Source: CALLMJ01 sp964493765 (GTDB lineage Bacteria > Bacteroidota > Bacteroidia > J057 > CALLMJ01). From it: a stretch of DNA of 22,184 bases. Positions 1 through 8,300 of the stretch are shown in pieces. Both the position numbers and the translations under genes were made by a program. The stretch covers positions 1 through 22,184 of the forward strand of contig CAZBPK010000055.1 in the NCBI GenBank assembly GCA_964493765.1. Reading direction: 5' to 3'. Every line of letters begins with the position of its first letter. Within the stretch, counting starts at the first letter, position 1. The notes beneath the pieces were generated by a model that had not been told where the DNA came from, searched no databases, and saw only the letters and a program-made list of their open reading frames with translations.

Positions 1-272
1 TCAGCGAAATGGGTTTGAGGGGCAAGTTGAACTTCAATGACAAAGATTTTCCCAAATGGGTCTTTACAAATTAAGTCTAAAACAATTCTTTTTTCTTTTT
101 TGGATTCAGGGAGGAATTCTTTATTTAGGTATTGAATATCAGCAATCACTACATTATCGTGCTCTAAAAGACAATTAAGGAAGTGAATTAAGAGGTCTTT
201 ATTAGCCTCAGTCCCAAAGACTCTCTTAAAACCAAAGTCGGTCATTAAGCTAATAAAGAAAGTTTCTTTCAT
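1..272 (-). CDS. Rpn-family PD-(D/E)XK nuclease/putative transposase (partial, C-terminus beyond window)
   Basis: About 90 N-terminal residues are visible; the gene runs off the left edge. It starts at an ATG (270-272) with MKETFFISLMTDFGFKRVFG. The TDFGFKRVFG stretch is the N-terminal signature of the Rpn/YhgA-like PD-(D/E)XK family (recombination-promoting nuclease or putative transposase). The predicted active site follows as D66 and then E80-V-Q82 in FVIEVQLA, fitting the family's D...ExQ pattern. Family members promote recombination and cut DNA in E. coli; that this copy is active is inference. The start codon lies 15 nt after the stop of the M61 peptidase gene on the same strand, so it is probably the last gene of that transcript. 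Confidence 0.85.
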   Translation of the reverse strand, partial: MKETFFISLMTDFGFKRVFGTEANKDLLIHFLNCLLEHDNVVIADIQYLNKEFLPESKKEKRIVLDLICKDPFGKIFVIEVQLAPQTHFA

Positions 273-287
273 GAAAGTTTTAAATAA

Positions 288-2081
288 TCAATATCCAGCT
301 TTGCTTTTCATATAATCGTTGAGTAGCTTGTTGTTTTTAGGGACAGCCATTTCATACATTCTCGGTACAGAATTTCCTGTAAAAGTTACAGTGTATTCTG
401 ATTTAATTCCTTCAGAGATTACAGTAAATTTCATTTTTTGATTTACAGCCATATTCCTAAAAAAGGATTCAAAGTTAGAAGTTGTAACTTCTTTATCATC
501 AATGGCAATAATAAAATCTTTGATACCTAAACCGCCTAAAGCGGCATCAGAATCAGGAATTAAACCAGCAATCTGAACTCTTCCAGTGTATTTATCGATT
601 CTAGTTATACCTAGGCAAGTATATGAATCGGGAGAAAAGGGCTTAGGTTTTACTGAAATTTCAAAAGGTTTTAAAATTTCATTGTAAGGAATGGATTCTG
701 TACCTTCTACATACTTTTCAAAAAACTCTTGAAAACTTTTTCCAGTTAATTTTTCACAACTTTTCTGAACTCCGTCTTCTTCAACACCTTTATTTTTCTT
801 ATAACAATTTTCATATAAATCTTTGAACACATCGTCTAAAGAAACCTTTCCATTTGAAGCTTTACGTAGCTCCATATCTAAAAGAAATCCGATTCTATGA
901 CCTTGTGAGTAAAAAGAAATTTGATGATTAGGATGGTTATAATTAGACGTAACTAACCAAGAATCAAAACTTGAGGCGCAGCAAGAAACAATTTTTGATG
1001 CATAATTATTATCTAAATCTTCAAAAAGCTCTGCAATGTCTTTAAAATATTGCTGAGGTGTAGTAATTCCACAACGTAGTAATGTTAAATCTGTATAATA
1101 AGAAGTTACACCTTCAGTAAACCAATGAAGATTGGTATAGGCTTCTGTTGCATATTGATAAGGCCATAAGGCAGCAGGTCTTATTCTTTTTACATTCCAT
1201 AAATGCCAAAATTCATGGCTGGTAATACTCAGTAAACCACTAAATTTATCTCCTTGATTCGCAATATATTCAGGCAAAGCAAACATAGAGCAATACTCAT
1301 GTTCTACGGCATGTCTAATATTAAAGGGAAGGAGTAAATAAATGAAATGGTAATATTTTAAGGGAAGCTCACCAAAAATGGCTTTTTGTTCACGAATAAT
1401 TTTGGTTACATTTTCTACTAAAGCTTTTTCATCTTCTTTGTCTGCGGAATATTTACCTTGAAAATGGCAATAAATATCAACTCCATCTACTTTAAAGGGA
1501 ATGGTTTTAATTGTGGGTGAAAAAATCGAGGGAGAATCAATAAATAAATGATAAGATTCTGCTGACCATTTTTTATTTCCTGAAGGAACTAAAGAAGTGG
1601 CGGCTTTCCAATCATCTGGCATTTTAATTTCTAAAGTACAAGGGCTCGTTAAATCTCCTCTTATATACATAAATAAGTTAGAAGGGTTGATATATGCCAT
1701 TGTATTTCCTAGGAAACTAGAACCTGCATCTTGAGTATTGGCATAAAATTTATATTTAACTTTCACTTTTCCTTTGGATTTATGATAAACTCTCCAAGTA
1801 TCTTTATCTTGTTTTTGCCATTTTAGTTTTTGATTTTGGCTATCAAAGGCTTCGAATTCAGAAATTGCAGCAGCAAAATTTTGAAGAATGTAACGACCGG
1901 GTCTCCAAGCAGGAATCATGAAATCTGTAAACGAATCGTTAGAACTCTCAGTAAAAACCTCTACAGTGTAAGTGTGCAAATTGGGTTTGACCCAACTTAA
2001 AGTGTATTCATAAGTTCTTGAAAACATATATTTAAAATTCAACAATAGAATGAAAATTAGAATTAAAATTTTATTTATCAT
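288..2081 (-). CDS. M61 family metallopeptidase with C-terminal PDZ domain
   Basis: A 597-aa predicted secreted or periplasmic zinc peptidase of the M61 (glycyl aminopeptidase-like) family. A hydrophobic N-terminus (residues 1-21) looks like a Sec signal peptide. An N-terminal beta domain spans about 22-200. The catalytic HExxH motif is H289-E290-F-W-H293, followed by LWNVKRIRP, which is typical of M61. The likely third zinc ligand is E323 in WFTEGVTSYYTD. An upstream VEHEYC (259-264) matches the family's conserved segment before the zinc site. A PDZ-like domain lies around 500-570 (GLGIKDFIIAIDD). Length is normal for the family. The gene begins 9 nt after the ridA-like stop codon and is followed by an Rpn-type gene, so the three probably form one operon. 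The substrate cannot be read from the sequence. Confidence 0.93.
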   Translation of the reverse strand: MINKILILIFILLLNFKYMFSRTYEYTLSWVKPNLHTYTVEVFTESSNDSFTDFMIPAWRPGRYILQNFAAAISEFEAFDSQNQKLKWQKQDKDTWRVYHKSKGKVKVKYKFYANTQDAGSSFLGNTMAYINPSNLFMYIRGDLTSPCTLEIKMPDDWKAATSLVPSGNKKWSAESYHLFIDSPSIFSPTIKTIPFKVDGVDIYCHFQGKYSADKEDEKALVENVTKIIREQKAIFGELPLKYYHFIYLLLPFNIRHAVEHEYCSMFALPEYIANQGDKFSGLLSITSHEFWHLWNVKRIRPAALWPYQYATEAYTNLHWFTEGVTSYYTDLTLLRCGITTPQQYFKDIAELFEDLDNNYASKIVSCCASSFDSWLVTSNYNHPNHQISFYSQGHRIGFLLDMELRKASNGKVSLDDVFKDLYENCYKKNKGVEEDGVQKSCEKLTGKSFQEFFEKYVEGTESIPYNEILKPFEISVKPKPFSPDSYTCLGITRIDKYTGRVQIAGLIPDSDAALGGLGIKDFIIAIDDKEVTTSNFESFFRNMAVNQKMKFTVISEGIKSEYTVTFTGNSVPRMYEMAVPKNNKLLNDYMKSKAGY

Positions 2082-2090
2082 GACGCAAAA

Positions 2091-2525
2091 TTAAATATTT
2101 TCAGGATATGCTGCGATAACTTTTAGTTCAATAGCAATTGGAGTCGGTAAAGATAAAATTTCTATAGTTGTTCTACATGGAGGATTTTCTGAAAAAAATT
2201 CAGCCCAAAGTTGATTATAAATAGGAAAATCTTTTTTCATATTGGTTAAAAAGACTGTAACATCTACCATATCTGACCATTTAAGTCCTGCATCTTCTAA
2301 AATAATTTTTACATTTTCAAAAACAGAACGACATTGAATTTCAATATCATAACTTAAAATATTTCCATTTTCATCTAATGTTACACCGGGTATTTCTTTG
2401 GTATTGGGTTTTCGGGGGCCAACGCCTGATAAAAACAATAAATTACCTACTCTCCTAGCATGTGGATATTTGCCAACGGGTTCAGGTGCTTTTTGGGTTT
2501 CAAAAGATTTTTTTTTATCAATCAT
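2091..2525 (-). CDS. RidA family deaminase, 2-aminomuconate deaminase-like
   Basis: A 144-aa protein of the RidA/YjgF/UK114 family, which hydrolyses reactive enamine/imine intermediates, or, in the AmnD branch, deaminates 2-aminomuconate in 3-hydroxyanthranilate/kynurenine degradation. The family arginine that binds the substrate carboxylate is R118 (PPCRTTIEI), and the conserved acidic residue is E133 (IAIELKVIA). The GKYPHARRVGNLLFLSG and GPRKPN segments, the insertion before DENGN and the late YNQLWAEFF resemble the 2-aminomuconate deaminase branch more than the 125-aa housekeeping RidA; this is from memory of those sequences. First gene of a minus-strand unit with the M61 peptidase 9 nt downstream. 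A Bacteroidota promoter lies just upstream. General RidA activity is the safer reading. Confidence 0.85.
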   Translation of the reverse strand: MIDKKKSFETQKAPEPVGKYPHARRVGNLLFLSGVGPRKPNTKEIPGVTLDENGNILSYDIEIQCRSVFENVKIILEDAGLKWSDMVDVTVFLTNMKKDFPIYNQLWAEFFSENPPCRTTIEILSLPTPIAIELKVIAAYPENI

Positions 2526-2542
2526 TTTTTTGTTATAAGTTG

Positions 2543-2576
2543 CAAAAATAAAAATTTTTCGTAAACTGCGTGCAAA
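2543..2576 (-). promoter_or_regulatory. Bacteroidota-type promoter for the ridA-like gene
   Basis: On the minus strand, TTTG (2573-2576) is followed after 22 nt by TATTTTTG (2543-2550), matching the Bacteroidota -33/-7 pattern TTTG...TAnnTTTG. Transcription would begin near 2539, leaving a leader of only about 14 nt before the ATG at 2525. Confidence 0.55.
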
Positions 2577-2605
2577 TTCTGAACTAAACAGTAATCAAAT
2601 ATTTT

Positions 2606-3142
2606 ATGAGAAATATAGCAGTCATTTTAATTATTAGTTTATTCTTCACTTGTCAAACACAAGCTCAAGTTGCTGGTGAAATGTCTTTTGGGTTTAGAGG
2701 GGGATTTGCAGGTGCACCCATGGGATTAACATGGCATTATGTTATGACACACCATTCTGCCATTGAAGCACATATTGGCTACTCCCCAAAACAGGGTAAA
2801 GCCATAGAATCCGGCTTTAGCAGAGGTAATATCCTAGCAGGTATAGTGTATCAGCCTTACATTATAGCTGGTGATAGAGATGTTGCTACTTGTTTGTATG
2901 GTTCTATTGGAACTCGTGCAAGGATTCACAATTATCGCTTTAAAGAACCACCTACCATCGCTTATCATAAGTTCAAATCTAAACTTACCGCTGACTTTAT
3001 CTTAGGTGTTGGTTTTTTAGTAGAATTACATCAAAGTATTGAAGCTTTTGTTCAGTTAGATGGTGTAAGTTTTGATTCTTATGCTTATGGTAGAGAATTT
3101 AATGTAGAATCTACTGTAGGATTACGTTTTAGATTGAACTAA
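2606..3142 (+). CDS. Predicted outer-membrane beta-barrel protein, function unknown
   Basis: A 178-aa protein with a clear Sec signal peptide (residues 1-20, ending ..CQTQAQ). Alternating hydrophobic and polar, glycine-rich strands and a C-terminal strand ending in LRFRLN are typical of small Bacteroidota barrel proteins. I do not recognise a specific family. It is divergent from the ridA-like gene across an 80-bp gap and is followed 70 bp later by nuoB, which has its own -7 box, so co-transcription with nuoB is not required. The barrel assignment rests on composition and strand pattern only. Confidence 0.75.
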   Translation: MRNIAVILIISLFFTCQTQAQVAGEMSFGFRGGFAGAPMGLTWHYVMTHHSAIEAHIGYSPKQGKAIESGFSRGNILAGIVYQPYIIAGDRDVATCLYGSIGTRARIHNYRFKEPPTIAYHKFKSKLTADFILGVGFLVELHQSIEAFVQLDGVSFDSYAYGREFNVESTVGLRFRLN

Positions 3143-3194
3143 CTTTTAATATCGTACAATAAATTTAGTCCTTATTTTTTAAACCAAAAAATCA

Positions 3195-3202
3195 TAATTT
3201 TG
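3195..3202 (+). promoter_or_regulatory. -7 promoter box (TAATTTTG) for nuoB
   Basis: A perfect TAnnTTTG match ends 10 nt before the nuoB ATG at 3213. No convincing TTTG -33 element is seen at the usual distance, so this is a half-supported promoter. Confidence 0.4.
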
Positions 3203-3212
3203 TTATAAAAAT

Positions 3213-3689
3213 ATGGGCTTTTTAGATTTAGACCGTTCAACCGATAATGTAATTGTAACCAAATTTGAGGATTTATTAAACTGGGCTAGGTTATCGTCAA
3301 TGTGGCCTCTAGGTTTTGGTTTAGCTTGTTGTGCTATTGAAATGATGGCAACCAATGCTAGCCACTATGATTTAGAGCGTTTTGGAATTTTTCCAAGGGG
3401 TACTCCTCGCCAAGCTGATGTAATGATTGTTGCAGGTACTGTTACTTTCAAAATGGCAGACAGAATTAAAAGGCTTTATGAACAAATGTCAGAGCCTCGT
3501 TATGTTATTTCTATGGGTTCTTGTTCAAATTGTGGAGGACCTTACTGGGAGCATGGCTATCATGTTGTAAAAGGTGTTGAAAGGGTCATTCCTGTTGATG
3601 TTTATATTCCTGGATGCCCACCAAGACCCGAAGCGCTAATTGGCGGTTTATTAAAATTGCAGGAAATTATTGCTCAAGGTAAAAATTAA
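3213..3689 (+). CDS. nuoB: NADH-quinone oxidoreductase subunit B
   Basis: A 158-aa PSST/NuoB subunit of respiratory complex I. It carries the terminal [4Fe-4S] cluster N2 at the membrane/peripheral arm junction, where electrons pass to quinone. The ligands are visible: the tandem pair C39-C40 in GFGLACCAIEMM, C104 in MGSCSNCGGPY and C135 in YIPGCPPRP. Full length and intact for the family. Unusually, nuoA is not upstream and nuoC/D are not downstream: the neighbours are an unrelated barrel-like gene and a small membrane protein. The rest of complex I must therefore be encoded elsewhere, if present. Confidence 0.96.
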   Translation: MGFLDLDRSTDNVIVTKFEDLLNWARLSSMWPLGFGLACCAIEMMATNASHYDLERFGIFPRGTPRQADVMIVAGTVTFKMADRIKRLYEQMSEPRYVISMGSCSNCGGPYWEHGYHVVKGVERVIPVDVYIPGCPPRPEALIGGLLKLQEIIAQGKN

Positions 3690-3727
3690 ATAGTTTTTTT
3701 TGTTATTTATAGTAAAAAAATTTTGTT

Positions 3728-4204
3728 ATGAATCCATATTTCAAAAGAATCAATATTATTTATATGGTTTTATTAGCTTCTTCCTTAGTAATGCCTATGA
3801 TATTTACAGGGCTTTTATTTGTTTTTGAAGGAGAAGATCCATTTATAAAATTTGACAAATTGATCATTTTTATACTCATTTTTATAAGTCTTGCAGATTT
3901 GTTCATGAGTCAGTTCTTTTATAAACTTCAAACTCAAAAAAAAATTGATTCCCAATCTATTATAGAGAAAGCGAGAACCTATCAATTAGCAAAAATTGTT
4001 CAGGCGGGAATGATGGTATTTGCGGCTAATTTTGCAGGGGTTTTTTTATTTATGAGTGGAGAAAAATTATTTATGGTAGTATTTCCATTAGTTTGGTTTC
4101 TTTTTGTAAAAAGCAAACCAAATCCCGAACAGTTTGTTGAAGATTTTCAACTAGCACCTGATGAAGAACAAGCAATTTTTGATAGAAATTTTGATGTTCG
4201 GTAA
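3728..4204 (+). CDS. Small integral membrane protein, function unknown
   Basis: A 158-aa protein with about four predicted membrane helices (roughly residues 9-33, 43-65, 88-110 and 112-127) and a polar acidic C-terminal tail (PNPEQFVEDFQLAPDEEQ). No motif that I recognise. It begins 38 bp after nuoB on the same strand, so co-transcription is plausible, but nothing in its sequence identifies it as a complex I subunit. Its stop codon overlaps the start of a possible decayed repeat element with a hairpin at 4227-4255. Confidence 0.75.
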   Translation: MNPYFKRINIIYMVLLASSLVMPMIFTGLLFVFEGEDPFIKFDKLIIFILIFISLADLFMSQFFYKLQTQKKIDSQSIIEKARTYQLAKIVQAGMMVFAANFAGVFLFMSGEKLFMVVFPLVWFLFVKSKPNPEQFVEDFQLAPDEEQAIFDRNFDVR

Positions 4205-4226
4205 TCGTCTTTAGAGTTCAAAATGC

Positions 4227-4255
4227 CTTTGGCTGCGTAGTAATTACAGCCGAAG
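4227..4255. terminator. Hairpin between convergent genes, possible terminator
   Basis: CTTTGGCTG (4227-4235) pairs with CAGCCGAAG (4247-4255), a 9-bp stem with one G-T pair and an 11-nt loop. It lies 23 bp after the stop of the membrane-protein gene and about 55 bp beyond the stop of the convergent FAH gene. There is no strong T-run, so intrinsic termination is uncertain. The core resembles the hairpin of the two larger repeats at 12532 and 15113. Confidence 0.4.
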
Positions 4256-4310
4256 AGAAGTAAACGTTGAAAGGCCTGAAGGGTCCAATTCCAAAAAATA
4301 TTATTTTGAT

Positions 4311-5330
4311 TTAAACGTTATGCTTTTTGGCTAATATAGATAAATTTTTAGAATCTTTAACGATAGTATTAGAAAGAACTCCGAGTTGGGTAATTTCTAA
4401 TTCAATAACATCACGTTCTTTTAACCAATAGGGCTTATAATCAGGATTTTCTAATTTTCCTGTTCCATTCAGTTCTAGTAAACAACCAGTACCGACTGTA
4501 CCTGAACCAATTACATCAGTAGGAAAAACGGTTACTCCGTAAGAAATTCTTTCAATAATTTCTGCAAAAGTCCAATCCATATCGGATAAATAGCCGAAAG
4601 AAACTTGTTTTCCATTGATGCGAGCTTTCATTTCCAATTGGAACTGTTCTCCTATATGCCCTGATTTTGTAGGTACTTGATACTGCATAAGTTCATCGCG
4701 AGTAACCAACATAGGACCAATGGAAGTAGCAAAATCTTTTCCTTTGGCAGGTCCCAAAGAAAGTTTCATTTCTTCCATTTGTAAAACTCTTGCAGACCAA
4801 TCGTTCATGATGGTGTAACCAAAGATGTATTCATCGGCATTTTTAGCATCAATATTTCTACCTTTTTTACCGAGAACTACAGCTGCTTCTAATTCAAAAT
4901 CTAATTGTTGAAGGTGGTCATCCATAACAGTAACAGGACCTGGGCCTGTGATTGCTAAATGATTGGTATAGTAGAAAATGGGATATTGGTCAAATTCAGG
5001 AATCATTTCTACACCTCTATTTCTTCTAGCTGTTTGAACATGTTGTCTAAAAGCATAAGCATCTCTACAAGAAGTAGGCCGCATTACTGGTGCTAATAAA
5101 GAAACATCATCATAATTTTTTGCACTTTCTACATAAGAACCCGCTTTAAATTTTTTATCAATCTCTCTTGCAATTTTTTCAAATTCCTCTAAATGGTGCA
5201 AAAAATCTTCCATTTTATCAGGAAAAACATTTCCTTCCCATTGAGCGGCTTGAGTAAGGTTTAAAATTTTTCCATTATGATAAAGACCTATATATTTTAT
5301 GGGTGGTTGCGAACAATAAACTAATTTCAT
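4311..5330 (-). CDS. Fumarylacetoacetate hydrolase family protein (probable fumarylacetoacetase, short form)
   Basis: A 339-aa FAH-fold hydrolase. The family cleaves carbon-carbon bonds; fumarylacetoacetase splits fumarylacetoacetate into fumarate and acetoacetate, the last step of tyrosine breakdown. By pattern and spacing against mammalian FAH, the residues present are: metal ligands D90 (CRDAYAFRQHV), E146 and E148 (DFELEAAVVLG) and D177 (MNDWSARVLQ); catalytic H97; substrate residues R181 and Q184 (four and seven after D177, as in FAH); lysine K198 (GPAKGKDF); and E286 in CLLELNGTG. This supports a true fumarylacetoacetase over a generic acylpyruvase, though the protein is about 80 residues shorter than animal FAH. 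It has its own promoter in the gap behind the giant gene. Its last 30 bp are duplicated at 19067-19096. Confidence 0.9.
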   Translation of the reverse strand: MKLVYCSQPPIKYIGLYHNGKILNLTQAAQWEGNVFPDKMEDFLHHLEEFEKIAREIDKKFKAGSYVESAKNYDDVSLLAPVMRPTSCRDAYAFRQHVQTARRNRGVEMIPEFDQYPIFYYTNHLAITGPGPVTVMDDHLQQLDFELEAAVVLGKKGRNIDAKNADEYIFGYTIMNDWSARVLQMEEMKLSLGPAKGKDFATSIGPMLVTRDELMQYQVPTKSGHIGEQFQLEMKARINGKQVSFGYLSDMDWTFAEIIERISYGVTVFPTDVIGSGTVGTGCLLELNGTGKLENPDYKPYWLKERDVIELEITQLGVLSNTIVKDSKNLSILAKKHNV

Positions 5331-5347
5331 ATTATTTTAAATGATGG

Positions 5348-5379
5348 CAAAATTACATTTTTATTTTTCTAATTACAAA
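5348..5379 (-). promoter_or_regulatory. Bacteroidota-type promoter for the FAH gene
   Basis: On the minus strand TTTG (5376-5379), a 20-nt spacer and TAATTTTG (5348-5355) match the Bacteroidota consensus well. It sits inside the 54-bp gap between the stop of the giant gene and the FAH ATG at 5330, so FAH can be transcribed independently. Confidence 0.6.
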
Positions 5380-5384
5380 AAGGG

Positions 5385-8300
5385 TTATTCATTTTTGGGT
5401 TCTTCAACAGGGTTGGAATTCTCGTTAGGAGCAGAAGTTTCTTTATCTTTATCCTTTTTCTTCTTTTCTTTTTCTTTAGGTTCTTTATTCTTTTTCTTTT
5501 TGTCCGTATCATCGGAAGGAGGAGTAAAATTATTGGGATTATTTTGAGGCTTATTAAGGTTATCTAAATCATTATTAGGATTGTTTTGTGGTTTTTCCTC
5601 TTTTTTCTCTTCTGGCTTTTGTTCCTGATTATTTTGTGGTGTTTCCTCTTTTTTCTCTTCAGGCTTTTGCTCATTATTTTGTGGATTATCAGGAGTTTGT
5701 TCCTCTTTTTTCTCTTCAGGCTTTTTCTCCTCTTCTTTTTTCTCTTCTTCATTTTGTGGGGTATCAATAACAGGAGTATCAGAACCTTCTTTAGTCAATA
5801 AATAACGAGAAAACAGCTTTAAAAATAAGTCTTTATTTTCTTCATCGCAAGGGGCTAGTTGAAACTCATGTTTAGTAGGATCCATTTTCTTTTTATTTTG
5901 TTTATTGATAGCCTCTTTGATTGCATTATTATAAGCGGTTGTAGAAGCAGTAGTTTTTAGAATATTGCCTGCAAAATGATAAAATAACCAAGTATCGTCA
6001 TCAATGTTAAGATAGATGCGAAGCGTATCAGGTTTTTGCATTTTTCCATCGGGATTAGTAGTTCCTATAACATAATCCATTTTACAATTGACCATCTTAT
6101 TGATGGGTTGCCCATTAATAGAAACAACGCCAACAGGGCCTTCATGATAAAACGCTTTGAATGAGTCTATCCATTTCCAACGAACGTTACAAAGGAATAA
6201 TAAATCTTGTATTTCTTTACCAATTTTAATTTGATTTCTGATATTGGTAATGGTTTCTAAAGATTGAACCAATTTTTGGGTATTAGGTTCTAAAGTATCC
6301 GTAGAATCAATGAACTCTGCAAGGTTTTCTTGAAGTAAGCGTTTATCGTATTCTATGTCAGGATTATCGGCAGTGTAAGAATAAAATTTAGTAGCCATGA
6401 TAGCAGAAGCATTTTTAGGGATAATACTAAAATCCACCGTCATTGCATGATTAGTACGAATCGTTTGTCTGGACATATCATGCACGAACTCCCCTGCAAT
6501 CTTAATTTTAGCAGTGTTAGGATACATTAGATAGTTTAAATGCATCAATCCACGGGTTGTTATGATGTTTAAACTGTCGTTATAAATCACCACATTACCC
6601 CTGTATTGTTTACCTTCAATTTTATTTTTAGGACCGATTTTAAATTCACCAGAATTTCTTTCCACACTTAAACCACCTTTAGCCAAACATATATCAGTAT
6701 CTTTTTTCTGGTCTCTTCTTTCTTGTAAGAAATTAGAATAAAACACTCTGCGATAGGGTATAAAATGTAACCCAACGGTAAGTTCTTTTTTGGTTTTTTT
6801 GCTGATAGTGATACTTTTATCAATAGGGATAAATATGGTGTCAGGATTTACAACTTGATTGAAAGGAATCCAAGCATCTTTTAAAGCAGGGTTCCTAGAC
6901 TGTATTTTCACTTCCCCATTAAATCGCATAAATTTTTGATTGGCTGTAAAAATTACAGAATCTCTAAAATAGACTCTATCGGTAATAAAGAATTTTTGTG
7001 ATTCAGGAATCATAGCATAACCTTTGGAAATGGTGTCTCTTTCCGAAGCAGAAATATCAATAAATTGAATATTTTGAGAATAAATGGGATATTGATATTT
7101 AGTTCCAGAGCTATAATCTATACGACTTAGTATTTTAATGTCTGCATCAAAAAGATTATGGAATCTATCGGTTCTGTTAGCAATATATTTTGCATCATTT
7201 AAGGTTTTAATGCTTCCACCATCTTGAATATTTACTTTTCCGCTATCAGGAAATATCACAATATCAGCGACCAAAATAGAATCTACTCCTTCTATATGAA
7301 GCAGTTTTTCGTTGTTATTATAATGTACTTTTTTAGCAGTAAAGTTGAGTTGTTTCATTTTGGGGTCAGTAGCTTCAAAATAATTATTAGCACTGTAAGA
7401 AGATTTGGCTTCTATGTCTATGTCTCCAGTTTTTTTATTGTAATGACCAGCCCCTAGGGAAGTTTTAAATTTATTGTTAGTAAATTCAATATAAGGATAA
7501 CCACTTCTATTAGCTTCGAAATAAACGGTATCGTTTTTTAAATCATAAACTACTTTTACACTGTCTGCTTTCAAATGTACAATACTTTTATCTTTGGGGT
7601 CATTAATTTGAAAGCTTCCGGCAGGGGTTTCAAAAGCATATTGCCCTAAATCCACATCTTTGGTTTCCAAAGAAATTTCGTCTATGGTAAGGATACCATC
7701 GCCACGAACTCCTTTGGGAGTGATTTTAATTTGTCCATTAAAAGAAGCTTTTCCATCATAAAAAGTAAATGGTTCCTCTAAGCTTTGTAGAACTAATTCA
7801 TCTTTTTTGGTGTACCATTTGTAAAGAAGTTTTTTACCTTTAATATCGGGATATTTGGCGTTTTGGTAGGCACCTTGTTTAAGTTCAAAAGTTTTGGTTA
7901 CAGCCATCACTGAATCAAAATGGAACATAAAAGTATCCGATGTGGCAGTCGTAGCGAGAAAATCTAATTGCCCATTACCATGAAACCCATTTTGGTCTAA
8001 TTCAATTTCATTATAGAATCTGCCTTTATTATCATAAACGGGTACTCCTTCAGCTCCTGTATAATGGACAATTCCATAGGAATTATCATTTACGGGTTGT
8101 AAAGTATCACGAAATTCGGGCATAATTTCACTACAGTTGACGGTACCTGCAAATTCTAATCCCGTCATATCAAAGGTTTCCAAGCTATCAATAACAAAAG
8201 GGTCTATGGTAAATTTCATTTTATCTTTTCTATAGACACCCCCTTGAATATGTTTATCGTCCCAGTATACATAAGAATCAGAATAGCAGTCAAATACAGG

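Noticed and set aside
5341..5801. Several plus-strand and alternate-frame open frames rich in F, L, S or K, R.
   Set aside because: They are by-products of the asymmetric low-complexity repeat encoding the tail of the giant protein. 5341-5547 also overlaps the FAH promoter.
7224..7457. A 77-codon plus-strand open frame inside the giant gene.
   Set aside because: It is fully antisense to a continuous coding frame, with no promoter box or recognisable protein features.
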